A stretch of 64,000 bases of DNA from Coix lacryma-jobi var. lacryma-jobi (taxonomy: Eukaryota; Streptophyta; Magnoliopsida; Poales; Poaceae), in assembly GCA_009763385.1 (NCBI GenBank), contig CM019823.1, positions 42,837,828 to 42,901,827 on the forward strand, in the 5' to 3' direction. This document shows positions 46,701 to 56,249 of the stretch, piece by piece; the first letter of the stretch is position 1; every line of letters starts with the position of its first letter. The notes under the pieces are model-generated. The model was not told where the DNA came from and searched no databases. It saw only the letters and a program-made list of their open reading frames with translations. Both the position numbers and the translations under genes were made by a program.

Positions 46701-47855
46701 CGAGCCTGGTATACCAGGCTTGCCGCCTTCCTCAGCTCCGTGGGATTCAGACCCACTCGCTGTGATAACTCCCTCTTCGTTCTTCAACGAGGCAAGGAGT
46801 CTGTGTATCTTCTTCTCTACGTCGACGACATCGTGCTGACCGCGTCATCGAGTGCCATCCTTCGCCGCATCATCGACACCATCAATGCCGAGTTCACCCT
46901 GAAGGACATGGGCCCGGTGCACTACTTCCTCGGCATTCAGGTCCAACGCACAGTGACCGGCTTCTTTCTCCAGCAACAACAGTATGCGCTCGATCTCCTC
47001 GAGCGTGCCGGCATGACCGATTGCTGGCCGTGCGACACGCCAATCGACACTGCTGGGAAGCTATCCGGCACTGCTGGAGCAACACTGTCCGGCTCTGACG
47101 CCTCCGACTATCGAAGTTTGGTGGGCGCTCTGCAGTATTTAACGATGACACAGCCTGATCTGCAGTATGCAGTCCAGCAAGCATGCCTCCACATTCATGC
47201 TCCGACAACTGCACATCAAGCTCTCGTCAAGAGGATACTTCGGTACGTCTGCGGCACCACAGCGCTCGGTCTTCATCTCCGACGATCACCGACCTTGGAC
47301 CTCGTGGCATATTCTGACGCAGACTGGGCCGGATGCCCAGACACTCGGCGCTCCACGTCGGGATTCTGTGTATTCATGGGCGATGCTATGGTCTCGTGGT
47401 CATCCAAGAGACAAACAACCGTCTCGCGTTCAAGTGCCGAAGCTGAGTATCGCGGCGTCGCCAACGCAGTAGCTGAATGCACATGGCTACGAAACTTGCT
47501 GGGTGAACTTGACTGTCGTTTGGATAAAGCGACGGTCGTATTCTGCGACAATGTCTCCGCCTGCTACATGAGCAACAATCCGGTGCATCACAAACGCACT
47601 AAACACATTGAGCTCGATGTGCACTTTGTTCGGGAGAAAGTCGCCGTTGGACACTGCCGAGTTCTACATGTACCTACAACACAGCAGTTCGCCGATGTGA
47701 TGACAAAAGGTCTACCGACGGCGAACTTCAAGGAGTTCCGCAACAGTCTATGCGTCGCGGGCAACGACGCTCATACTGAGGGGGGTGTTAGCAATCTGTA
47801 TAGCCACGTTCTGAATGCTAGCGCACGTCCTTTGGCTCTCCTTGTATTTAGCTGA
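43758..47855 (+). CDS. Copia Gag C-terminus and Pol polyprotein (protease-integrase-RT-RNase H)
   Basis: The frame is uninterrupted for about 1365 codons from the gypsy boundary. It holds the Gag end (LPVLDYCSRMKAMADRL), a lysine-rich linker with KKKKKK and PWTGMVQAWPF, and protease WFLDTGASSH (about 44547). Integrase has LWHQRLGHP..CHACRIGKH and a DDE core (HCDVW, QTDNGREF, NGKAERI). RT has YKARWVVRGFTQ, LDVNNAFLHG, SLYGLKQAPRAWY and YVDDIVL (about 46818). RNase H has YSDADWAGCPDTRRSTSG and SSAEAEYR. No CCHC zinc knuckle is seen in Gag. The stop lies in the 3' LTR, so the last 23 or so residues are LTR-encoded. Reading frame and motifs look intact. Confidence 0.93.
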   Translation, partial: GDLPVLDYCSRMKAMADRLAGLGSPVNDKDLIYNIVRGLNPRLHHAIPHITLCRRLPSFLKTRSMLQLEEHRINDSEKLQAAAAFLAHTNSAVAGSSTASSSANLQAAASLLAQTAHGAPVPVHVAAPTPAPTPVPALAPASAFVAQAMNSPRPPSSTTQSSSTTTNRSQPNYNKKKKKKAPSTSTPPPPGFWPNTNPWTGMVQAWPFQVQSRAPTPSAGVLGARPTTNPPQAHVTGASSQMDPQLLATLQNLSLQNPPSSGDWFLDTGASSHMTHGPGNLSSLTPHSSPTQIIVGNGSSLPITHTGSSSIPTSSHPLALDNILVSPSLIKNLISVRALTRDNPITIEFDNLGFSIKDRHTKAIILCSNSHGDLYPLKESRTASAQCFNVVSADLWHQRLGHPGGESFSHLLSSFKFSCNKDTTHTCHACRIGKHVRLPFSSSQTKTTAPFQLMHCDVWTSPVSSFTSLRYYLVLLDDFTHYVWTFPIHRKSEVASLIMVFQVFVQTQFARTVLAFQTDNGREFDNHTLRTFFSAHDISLRLSCPYTSQQNGKAERILRTLNGGVRALLFHAALPPIFWVEALHTSTFLLNRRPCTPKSLSTPYTLLFQSDPDYTMLRVFGCLCYPNTASTSPNKLSPRSAACVFIGYSQDHRGYRCYNISTRTVITSRHVYFDETVFPFRSGVATSSPTTCAYDPWRPALCPVDPVLPQPPGTPGINALHGEPEPGVHVSSAPMPGAPATNVPASSVPSSPAAQSPRQSPPRAGPVTAPSTSASPDPRATTSSAPPCSSTDVVAASHPMVTRSRVGTFKPNPRYANTATTTTISPLPRTVNQALKDPNWKSAMQSEFDALIGNATWDLVPRPSGAHIVSGKWVFRHKFKEDGSFDRYKARWVVRGFTQRADVDYGETYCPVVKPATVRTVLTLAATRGWPVHQLDVNNAFLHGVLDEQVFARQPAGFIDASRKDCVCRLSKSLYGLKQAPRAWYTRLAAFLSSVGFRPTRCDNSLFVLQRGKESVYLLLYVDDIVLTASSSAILRRIIDTINAEFTLKDMGPVHYFLGIQVQRTVTGFFLQQQQYALDLLERAGMTDCWPCDTPIDTAGKLSGTAGATLSGSDASDYRSLVGALQYLTMTQPDLQYAVQQACLHIHAPTTAHQALVKRILRYVCGTTALGLHLRRSPTLDLVAYSDADWAGCPDTRRSTSGFCVFMGDAMVSWSSKRQTTVSRSSAEAEYRGVANAVAECTWLRNLLGELDCRLDKATVVFCDNVSACYMSNNPVHHKRTKHIELDVHFVREKVAVGHCRVLHVPTTQQFADVMTKGLPTANFKEFRNSLCVAGNDAHTEGGVSNLYSHVLNASARPLALLVFS

Positions 47856-47951
47856 ACTGTCAGTTATCTGACTGAGTTGTACACATGTATATAGGCGTAA
47901 GCCTCCGATGAATACAATTGAGTCGTCCCAATCGTTCTTCTCCAGCTTACA
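47786..47951 (+). repeat. 3' LTR of the copia element
   Basis: Identical by eye to the 5' LTR over 166 bp. Confidence 0.92.
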
Positions 47952-47956
47952 CTGAC

Positions 47957-48260
47957 AGCATATATATATATATATGTGCTATAGAAGATCTTAGATCCGA
48001 CATCGAGAATAAAATCTACTACCGGTTGCATTGCTTTGCTTCAAACAAAGAGGGAGACAAGCTGTACCAAATAGTTGGCGCAGTTGGCATGTCCATTCAT
48101 TCGATTTCCCACGTCGAGGACAGGTTTGCGCACTAACTAACGTGATATGCCATCATAATCTCCTGAATGTCTGCAAGTATTTATATGTCCTGAATGCCTG
48201 GAGCTCCCCTGCAAAACTTCCAGAACAGAACCATCGATCGAGCTCTATCGCGTGGCAGAA
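47957..48260. promoter_or_regulatory. Upstream region of GSTU copy 2, shortened by the copia insertion
   Basis: The copia element ends about 310 bp before the GST start codon. A (TA)n run lies at about 47959-47976. A TATTTATATG box at 48178-48187, some 75 bp before the ATG, is the best TATA candidate. No other element was recognised. Confidence 0.45.
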
Positions 48261-48941
48261 ATGGCGGCCAACGCAGGTGAGCTGAAGCTGCTAGGCGTGT
48301 GGGACAGCCCGTACGTCAACAGGGTTCAAATCGTGCTCAACCTCAAGGGCCTCAGCTACGAGTACGTCGAGGAGGACCTCCTCAACAAGAGCCAGCTCCT
48401 CCTCAAGTCCAACCCGGTGCACAAGAAGGTGCCGGTGCTCATCCACGACGGCAAGCCGATCGCCGAGTCGCAGGTCATCGTTCAGTACCTCGACGAGGTC
48501 TTCACCGGCACGGGCCCGTCGGTCCTCCCAGCCGACCCCTACGGCCGCGCCGCCGCCCGCTTCTGGGCCGCCTTCGTCGACGATAAGGTCGGGTCTCCAT
48601 GGCACACGATCCTGTTCGCGCGGGAGGCCGAGAAGAAGGCGGATGCGGCGTCGCGGATCGTCGCGGCGCTGGAGACGCTGGAGGGCGCGTTCAGGGACTG
48701 CTCCGGCGGGAAGGACTACTTCGGCGGCGACGGCGTCGGCTTCGTGGACGTCGTGCTGGGCAGCTACCTGGGGTGGTTCAAGGTGTTCGAGAAGATGGTC
48801 GGCGTCAGGGTCCTGGACGCGGCGAGAACGCCGCTCCTGGCCGCGTGGGGGCAGCGGTTCGCCGCCGCGGAAGCGGCGAAGGACGTCCTGCCGGATGACG
48901 TTGACAAGGTGCTCGCGTTCCTCCAGAAGTTCCTGGATTAG
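48261..48941 (+). CDS. Tau-class glutathione S-transferase, intact and intronless (GSTU copy 2)
   Basis: The protein has 226 residues, the usual GSTU length. The first ATG is at 48261; a GTG three codons earlier is not a likely start. The N-terminal thioredoxin-like domain has the catalytic Ser16 in VWDSPY, the KKVPVL loop with cis-Pro59 and the glutathione-contacting Glu69-Ser70. The all-helical C-terminal domain carries FFGGD-type YFGGDGVGFVDVVLG and TPLLAAWGQRF. Copies 1 and 3 have an intron after DDK, but here the frame runs straight through at about 48587. GSTUs are cytosolic dimers that conjugate glutathione to herbicides and other electrophiles. No lesion is seen, and a polyadenylation signal follows. 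Activity and substrate are inferred from family. Confidence 0.93.
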   Translation: MAANAGELKLLGVWDSPYVNRVQIVLNLKGLSYEYVEEDLLNKSQLLLKSNPVHKKVPVLIHDGKPIAESQVIVQYLDEVFTGTGPSVLPADPYGRAAARFWAAFVDDKVGSPWHTILFAREAEKKADAASRIVAALETLEGAFRDCSGGKDYFGGDGVGFVDVVLGSYLGWFKVFEKMVGVRVLDAARTPLLAAWGQRFAAAEAAKDVLPDDVDKVLAFLQKFLD

Positions 48942-49049
48942 GTTGGCGCCACCATGTGCTCCGGTGTCGAACTCTCAACGTTTGCTTTGGTCATTTTCAG
49001 TGCGCTGTTAATGAGCCGTCCGGTGTTTCCCAGTTGATTTTCTAGAAGA

Positions 49050-49055
49050 AATAAA
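49050..49055 (+). terminator. Polyadenylation signal of GSTU copy 2
   Basis: AATAAA about 110 bp after the stop codon. Confidence 0.55.
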
Positions 49056-49182
49056 GTCTGATTTTATCAGAGCTTACATTTAGGTTTTCTTGATTTATCA
49101 AAATATTTCTATAAGGATCTAGATCCTTACCAAATGCACCCTTGATTCCAAGAGTGAAGTCTACTAACCCCAGCATTTGCCA

Positions 49183-50528
49183 TTGAGTCAGAAAAATTTT
49201 TTCCCTATTTTTTTAGGTTTTTTCAATTTTTATTTTATCGAGTGTTTTTCTTTATCGAGTGTCATCTTGACACTTGCAAATCCGCCCGACAAAAGGCACT
49301 CGGAAAGAGCTCTTTGTTGTCATCTTTTTTTGTCGTGCAAGCTTTGTCGAGTGACATTTGTCGAGTATCACGGGCACTCTCGGCAAAGAAGATAAATCCG
49401 TGACACCATCCTTTTTAAATTCAAAAACAAACCCAGAAATAGTACATAAAATTATTAAACCCCAAAAATATCTTGAAGCCACCAAAAAAATTCAAGAAAA
49501 ATCTTAGAAATATTTTTCTATATGCTTGTGTAATTTTGTCTAGAAGCTTGTAAACATTGATTGAGCTCTACAAAATGAGAAAAAATGTAGTAATTTCCCA
49601 AAACACTCAAATTGATTTATAAACACATTGTGAAAACCTTTCGCAACAAAAACATGAGATGCAACAAGCATGAATGCAACCGATATACGATATTACCGTG
49701 TGTTGCACTCATATGGTTGCACCTTATGTTTTATTACGAAAAGTTATCAAAATGTGTTTAGACGTTTATTACAATGTTTTGGTAATTTTATAGAATCTTC
49801 CTACAGGTCTATCCAAATTTTGGAAACTTTCTGAGATAATTTCACAGCCTCCCAATATTTTATTTGGGGGTCTCTTTGTCCTCATATATCTTAAATCTTT
49901 TTTCTCCGAATTTATTGGATTAATATTTCCATAGTTCAAAACCTTATCTAGTATGTACTAGATTTGTTTTAACTAAAAAACCACCATCAAAACCACTTTT
50001 TAATTGATGTAGGGGTACTTTGTTTTGTTTTGAAAGTTGCACGATGTAAGATTTCTAGATTTTGACTTAAGGAAAAACAATTTTTTGAATACCGAGCCTG
50101 TTCTTCTAAATTTTTTAAAACCCCAGGATTTTTTACTTCAAAATTAGTGAGAATTTGAGAGGAGTCAAATGTTTCGCTCTATTTTGAATACCGAGTCTGT
50201 TCTTCTAAATATATTGTAGCAATACTTGTTTTTGACTGAGTACCTATCAATTACAAATTGTTTTTTTATGTTCTTAGATAATGAAGATAAGCAATATTCT
50301 GTCTACTCATGAACCTCGTTAGAGCATTTCCAACCGGCCCTAAAAGATCACTTGTCAAATCTTATATTATTCTAATTATAAAAAAGAGTATGGAGGGATT
50401 TTGTTGTCTTTCTCTAGTACTAGTGTTCAATAATCTGTTTAAAAAATAAGAAAACCACCCATTAGGAGTCTGGCCGTATGCGGAAAGATAAGCGCGCCCC
50501 TTTGATTTTCACAACATGGGGCTTGTTT
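49183..50528. repeat. 1.35-kb tandem duplication, copy 1 (CACTA-derived motifs)
   Basis: It starts TTGAGTCAGAAAAATTTTTTC and is repeated from about 50529. Near its start are TTTATCGAGTGT, GCACTCGG and TTTGTCGAGTG motifs like CACTA subterminal repeats, so the unit may be a CACTA end fragment. The remainder is AT-rich and has no gene. Confidence 0.75.
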
Positions 50529-51867
50529 GAGTCAGAAAATTTTTTCCCTATTTTTTTAGGGTTTTTTCAATTTTTATTTTATTGAGTGTTCTTCTTTATC
50601 GAATTGGCAAATCCGCTCGACAAAAGGCACTCGGAAAGAGCTTTAATTTTTATTTTATCAAGTGTTCTTCTTTATCGAATTCGCAAATCCGCTCGACAAA
50701 AGGCACTCGGAGAGAGCTCTTTGTTGTCATTTTTTTTTTGTGCAAGCTTTGTCGAGTGGCATTTGTCGAGTACCACGGGCACTCTCGGCAAAAGAAGATA
50801 AATCTGTGACACCATCCTTTTTAAATTCAAAAACAAACCCAGAAATAGTACATAAAATTATTAAACACCAAAAATATCTTGAAGCCACCAAAAAAATTCA
50901 AGAAAAATCTTAGAAATATTTTTCTATAGGCTTGTATAATTTTGTCTAGAAGCTTGTAAAAATTGATTGAGCTCTACAAAATGAGAAAAATATAGTAATT
51001 TCCCAAGACACTCAAATTGATTTATAAACACATTGTGAAAACCTTTCGCAACAAAAACATGAGATGCAACAAGCATGAATGCAACCGATATACGATATTA
51101 CCGTGTGTTGCACTCATATGGTTGCACCTTATGCTTTTATTACGAAAAGTTATCAAAATGTGTTTAGACGTTTATTACAATGTTTTGGTAATTTTCTAGA
51201 ATCTTCCTACAGGTCTATCCAAATTTTGGAAACTTTCTGAGATAATTTCACAGCCTCCAAATATTTTATTTGGGTGTCTCTTTGTCCTCATATATCTTAA
51301 ATCTTTTTTCTCCGAATTTATTGGATTAATATTTCCATAGTTCAAAACCTTATCTAGTATGTACTAGATTTGTTTTAACTAAAAAACCACCATCAAAACC
51401 ACTTTTTAATTGATGTAGGGGTACTTTGTTTTGTTTTGAAAGTTGCACGATGTAAGATTTCTAGATTTTGACTTAAGGAAAAACAATTTTTTGAATACCG
51501 AGCCTGTTCTTCTAAATTTTTTAAAACCCCAGATTTTTTTACTTCAAAATTAGTGAGAAGTTGAGAGGAGTCGAATGTTTCGCTCTATTTTGAATACCGA
51601 GTCTGTTCTTCTAAATATATTGTAGCAATACTTGTTTTTGACTGAGTACCTACCAATTACAAATTGTTTTTTTATGTTCTTAGATAATGAAGATAAGCAA
51701 TATTCTGTCTACTCATGAACCTCGTTAGAGCATTTCCAACCGGCCCTAAAAGATCACTTGTCAAATCTTATATTATTCTAATTATAAAAAAGAGTATGGA
51801 GGGATTTTGTTGTCCTCTAGTACTAGTGTTCAATAATCTGTTTAAAAAATAAGAAAACCACCCATTA

Positions 51868-52074
51868 GGGCACTCACAATGCAGACTCTATCATAGAGTC
51901 TAAACCTATTTATTACACTCCTATTTATTGTATTTTGCTGATGTGACAGTGTAGTTATTGAAGAAAGAGAGACAAAAACTAAGACTCCAAGTCTTATTTA
52001 GACTCCAAGTCTATGATATATTCGAGGTAATAAATAAACTTAGACTCTATGTAGAGTGTGCACTGTGAGTGCCC
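51868..52074. mobile_element. Harbinger/Tourist-type MITE, 207 bp (TSD TTA)
   Basis: Ends GGGCACTCACAATGCAGACTC and GAGTGTGCACTGTGAGTGCCC are inverted repeats, flanked by TTA (51865-51867 and 52075-52077). Copy 1 of the host duplication shows the site without the insert. Confidence 0.85.
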
Positions 52075-52077
52075 TTA

Positions 52078-52931
52078 GGGTAGTCTCAATGGTTGAAACT
52101 ATACACGGTTTCCATTACGGCCACGTCAACAAAAATCATGCGTAGAAACCTTCTCTCCCAACGGTGAAATCTTCAAGTAATAAATGCTCCTTTTCTTTCT
52201 CTCCAACTTCATCTTTCTCCTACGGTCTCTTCTACCTTGAGAACAGGCACAAGCAGAACACAGATGAGATCGTGAGAGGTGTAATGGAGGGGAGACCATC
52301 GGATGCTAGCAAGGCAGTCGAGCGAGCCTAGCCCCGTCACCACTCACGCGAGGCATCAGCTCGTGCTCTCCGTCACGGCCTCGCCATGGAGCCCGGCCGC
52401 AGCCTGTGCGCACGACGCGGCTAAAGCAGAGCTGCCGATTGAGCTGGGCTCTCGTTGCGGGTCAGGCAAGCACGGTGTAGTGGCCGGCGAACGAGCGGAA
52501 CGGACGGCTAACCGGCGGACTGAACACACGACGATCACACAACTATCGAGTCGCAGGACCAGTGCGCGCAGCGGCATCGCGAGCGAGCGGATGCGACGGC
52601 CGGCGAGCGCGTCACTGGCGGAGCGAGCGCATGCGGGGGGTGGGCGACAAGCTCACGGCCAGCGGAGCAAGCGCGCAGCGGCAGCGCGGGCGAGCGGACG
52701 ACGCCGGCAGCCATCACGGGCGATAGAAACGATCGGTTTCTTCCCAACGCCAAAATCGCCGTTTCTCCGTGCCTCGGTTCTAGAGAAGACTTCGTTTCCT
52801 TCCTAAGAAACGGTTTCCACTGTTTTTCCTCTCTTTCATCATTAATTATATTGTCATGTCAGCATTTTGCTTAGGTGACAATTCATTTAAGAGAGATAGA
52901 AACTACAATTAATTCCCCGTTGGGACTGCCC
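52078..52931. mobile_element. Harbinger-type element with GC-rich cargo, 854 bp (TSD TTA)
   Basis: Ends GGGTAGTCTCAATGG and CCGTTGGGACTGCCC are inverted repeats, with TTA at 52075-52077 and 52932-52934. The interior (52260-52790) is GC-rich, unlike the AT-rich arms, and has a 167-codon Arg/Ala/Ser-rich frame at 52303-52806 that I do not accept as a gene. The ends and arm sequence match the element at 62247. No transposase is present. Confidence 0.8.
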
Positions 52932-52987
52932 TTAGGAGTCTGGCCGTATGCGGAAAGATAAGCGCGCCCCTTTGATTTTCGCAACAT

Positions 52988-53343
52988 GGGGGTTGTTTAG
53001 TTGCTTCCTAAAATAATTTTACATTCTCCAGTAAATGTTGGAATATTATTTTAGAGTATTAAATGTGAATGAATGATGAAACTCATTCCACAACCCTCGG
53101 TAAAATTGTGAGATCTTTCTAATGAGCCCAATTATACCATGATTAAATAATGTTGTGCTACGGTAAATAATCTCTAATAACGGGTTAATTAGGCTTAATA
53201 GATAGATCTCATGATTTCTCGTCTAACCGTATAATTAGTTTTATATTTAGATCATATTTAGTCCGCCTAATCTTTGATTTACAATTGCTATAGTAATTTT
53301 GTAAAAATAATTTTGTAAAAGGGAAGGCATCTAAACCAGGTCT
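52988..53343. mobile_element. MITE-like element, about 355 bp
   Basis: GGGGTTGTTTAGTTGC at the left and GGCATCTAAACCAGGTCT at the right are weakly inverted. The body has the TGTTGTGCTACGGTAAAT and GGGTTAATTAGGCTTAATAGA phrases seen in a widespread grass MITE group. A related body occurs at 61627-61945. The superfamily is unclear. Confidence 0.45.
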
Positions 53344-55002
53344 AAGAATTCGTAATCGGTATACAAAACTGTTGGTCAGTGGTTTCCCTTCCTCCTACCC
53401 AAAAAATCTCAATCTGAGATTAGGAGTGAAAATTGATATCAGTAGTGGATTTAGAAAACTGTTGACTGGGTGAAGTTATCAAAAGTTGCTAGTCTCATTG
53501 ATGAGCCAGAAATTATTGAGCTAACAGTACTTGTATTTATGTCGATTGGCTTGACATGGAGACACGTACCGGTTGGTGATACAGATCAGAGATGGTGCAA
53601 TAGAAATTGTCGAACCTTGCAGATGCAGCAGGCCGGTCATTGATTATCTTTTGAAGAGATTATTTTAAGCAACACGTTTCAGAGCAGCTAACCAGCTGAG
53701 AGTAATCATTACCAACACCAACGGGCGATGCAATAGAACTAGAAGCTGGCCACACATAATTACATAAACTTGTACTACTCGGCAAAGGGGCAGCGGTAGC
53801 ATATCTTGGTCAAAGAAAGAACATCGCAGAACTACTTTTCAAAAACGAATCCCCGGGCCCAAAGGAGATGGTTCTGTAGTTGCTGCTACTTTTTAAAGGG
53901 CGTCCCAAGGCCGACTCAGGTAGCTATTTAGATGTACACATCAGCATGTATCCTATATGGAGGAAAGAGAATGCACAAAGGAAATCGAGTCAGCGACTCT
54001 CTCGTCGCTCATCTTGCACACAACACGATGCGTCAAAACGCTGGCCTTATCGCCTTCGACCAGCTATTCTTCTAGCGTTTTCTCCGGGCTCAGATCCACT
54101 GCGCGACCTGCTACTACTGCGATGCGCACGAATCCTTTCTTCTCCCCCATGTGTTGCGCACGAATAATCCTCTCTTCTCTCCCGCGTCCAGTCCGCGCGA
54201 AAATCTTCCGCACTTCAGTTGCTCCCGCCCTCAACTCTTCTGATTTATTTCTGGAGCCCGTGACAGAAAGGTCAGTTCATCTTCTTATCCCTCCTCTTTC
54301 CATCTCTATTCGTCCACTCTAATATTCATTGATTCAATTTGATTCCTAGATTGAATCATAGCTGATTTGAAATCCATTTGTCGTTGCTGTGATGAGTCGC
54401 CGGACCAAGCGGGAGATGGCTCCATCACCAAATCAGACTGGATCTGCTCCTGCATATCAGATTGGATCTTCTCCTACTCCTACGATTCAAGTGCCTACTC
54501 CTGTTACTGCGCTTCTTGGTGGTGGTTCTACTGTTCCTAGTACAGGAGGTCAATTAGGTAATCGAGTTTGCTCTCGGTTCGTGTATTTACCTAGATACAT
54601 AGCCCTATGTTGGTTGTGCAAGATCTCTGGCTTTACTGTAAAAAAAATCATATTCGTGCTGATGCCATGCCTTTGCCGTCTGTATGGCTGCTATCTTTTT
54701 CATGTATGACGTGGATGCCTTCTAGCTAACAAGCTAGCTAGATTGTTGCGGACGCCCTTAGGACAAAGAAGGCGTGGCTGCTATCTGATTGACTGACGAC
54801 CATGCTTGCGGCACCGATCAATGCAGATCGAGTACATCAAGACAGCCAGTTGGGACACGAAAAAATTGAAGGCCCCAGATCGCATTCTATAGAACTCCAA
54901 TAACCTGACACGATTACGAACACAAAACAGATTCAAACCACACAAACTGAACGCCTACGACATACACTACGCGCTACGCCTCTCTGCAGACATTTTCGCC
55001 TT
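53344..55002 (+). other. Intergenic; possible short exons, nothing assigned
   Basis: A GC-richer stretch at about 54000-54275 and a frame from 54392 (MSRRTKREMAPSPNQTGSAP.., Pro/Thr/Ser rich) ending at a GT donor-like site near 54558 look like fragments of a 5' exon pair. They could belong to a transposon or host gene, but no family was recognised and no continuation was found. Confidence 0.25.
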
Positions 55003-55232
55003 GGGGCATCCACAATGGTTAGAGCTAGCTGCTAGCTCCAAACTAAACTTCTTCAACAGTACTAACTCTTAGTACATAACTTTAACATAAATGACCCACA
55101 TAACATTCTCACGTGACCTTGAGATGCGTGTAAGAGCTTAGCTCTTAACTAAGAGCTAGCTTTTCTCAATTCTCTATTAAAATATAAGAAAAATGTTTAG
55201 AGCCAGCTTAAAAGCCAATTGTTGGAGATGCC
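55003..55232. mobile_element. MITE, about 230 bp, ending 9 bp before the GSTU copy 3 ATG
   Basis: Ends GGGGCATCCACAATGG and CCAATTGTTGGAGATGCC are imperfect inverted repeats. GAGCTAGC / GCTAGCTC and CTTAACTAAGAG words add internal symmetry. The end type resembles Harbinger MITEs, but no clear target duplication was found. The element occupies the 5' leader and core promoter position of the gene. Confidence 0.65.
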
Positions 55233-55241
55233 GATCTGCCA

Positions 55242-56037
55242 ATGGCTGGAGGCGGCGAGCTGAAGCTGCTAGGCCTGTGGACCAGCCCGTTCATGATCAG
55301 GGCGCGCCTCGCGCTCAACCTCAAGGGCCTGAGCTACGAGTACGTCGAGGAGGACGTCAGGAACAAGAGCCAGCTCCTCCTCGCCTCCAATCCCGTTCAC
55401 AAGAAGGTGCCCGTGCTCATCCACGATGGCAGGCCCGTCTGTGAGTCGCAGGCCATCGTGCACTACGTCGATGAGGTGTTCGGCGCCACCGGCCCTTCGC
55501 TTCTCCCCGCCGACCCCTACGAGCGTGCCACCGCCCGCTTCTGGGCCGTGTAACTGGATGACAAGGTGTGTTCGTCGGGCAATGCATATCACCATGCAAT
55601 GTGATATATCCATCGTCATTGCTCTGTTTAGTTTGTCAGGGACCTCAAACAATGCACTAGCTTTGCTATTGCACATGCATTAGGTCGGGTCCGCATGGCG
55701 CACTATGCTGTTCGCGCGTGAGACCGACGAGAAGTTGGACGGCGCTGCGCAGGCGATCGCGGCGCTGGAGACGCTAGAAACCGCGTTCCAGGACTGCTCC
55801 AAGGGGAAGGGCTACTTCGGCGGAGACGGCGCCGGGTACGTGGACGTCGTGCTCGGCGGCTACCTGGGGTGGTTCAATGTGTTGGAGAAGATGATCGGCG
55901 TCAAGGTCCTGGATGCGGCGAGGACGCCGCTCCTGGCCGCGTGGGCGGAGCGGTTCGGCGCGGGCGACGCGGCCAAGGGCATCCTGCTGCAGGATGTGGA
56001 TAAGGTCCTCGAGTTCTTGAAGGCGTTCTTCGCTTAA
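55242..56037 (+). pseudogene. Tau-class glutathione S-transferase with a premature stop (GSTU copy 3)
   Basis: Exon 1 (55242-55566) and exon 2 (55684-56037) are separated by a 117-bp phase-0 intron (GT 55567, AG 55682-55683) after DDK. Ser15 in LWTSPF, KKVPVL, YFGGDGAGYVDVVLG and TPLLAAWAERF are present. Codon 104 is TAA (55551-55553) at a place where the other copies have Tyr or Phe (FWAAY/FWAAF). The predicted product is 103 residues, lacking the whole C-terminal domain that binds the second substrate. Everything else is conserved, so inactivation looks recent. It could also be an allele-specific lesion or a sequencing error. A MITE sits immediately upstream. Confidence 0.88.
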
Positions 56038-56134
56038 TTAAGGGCGCATTTCACCATATTTGTTCCTTTCATTCATTGGGCTCTTAGTGGGCCATCACCA
56101 TGTATTTCAATTTATCTCCAAGGAATCACGATTG

Positions 56135-56140
56135 AATAAA
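56135..56140 (+). terminator. Polyadenylation signal of GSTU copy 3
   Basis: AATAAA about 100 bp after the stop codon. Confidence 0.5.
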
Positions 56141-56249
56141 CGACACATATGCCTAATTTGCTCCTTACTTTCATTTACTTTGTGCTCAAGGGCAGCACGC
56201 AGCAAAGCAAACCGTGGAGACTGTATAGTACTAATATACACGTATAGTA

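Larger units (their letters stand above)
34247..47951 (+). mobile_element. Ty1/copia retrotransposon split by a nested gypsy element (TSD CTGAC)
   Basis: Two 166-bp LTRs (TGTTAGCAATCTG...CCAGCTTACA) are identical by eye. The 5-bp duplication CTGAC lies at 34242-34246 and 47952-47956. A TGGTATCAGG primer-binding site follows the left LTR at 34413, and an ACTGAGGGGGG polypurine tract precedes the right LTR. Without the 8820-bp gypsy insert plus one duplication the element is about 4.9 kb, with domain order Gag-protease-integrase-RT-RNase H. Very short LTRs and this layout suggest the Ale/Retrofit-like copia group. The insertion disables Gag, so the copy cannot act alone. Confidence 0.95.
50529..52987. 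repeat. 1.35-kb tandem duplication, copy 2, loaded with two Harbinger-type inserts
   Basis: It matches copy 1 to 51864 and again from about 52935 (GGAGTCTGGCCGTATGCGG). The intervening part is two TTA-flanked elements. Near the left end an extra local duplication of about 80 bp (50575-50735, TTCTTTATCGAATTSGCAAATCCGCTCGAC-like) is present only in this copy. Confidence 0.75.

Noticed and set aside
48252..48260. GTG start three codons upstream of GSTU copy 2
   Set aside because: The ATG at 48261 is the expected eukaryotic start and gives the normal family N-terminus.
52303..52806. A 167-codon Arg/Ala/Ser-rich frame
   Set aside because: It sits in the GC-rich cargo of a Harbinger-type element and has no recognisable domain.
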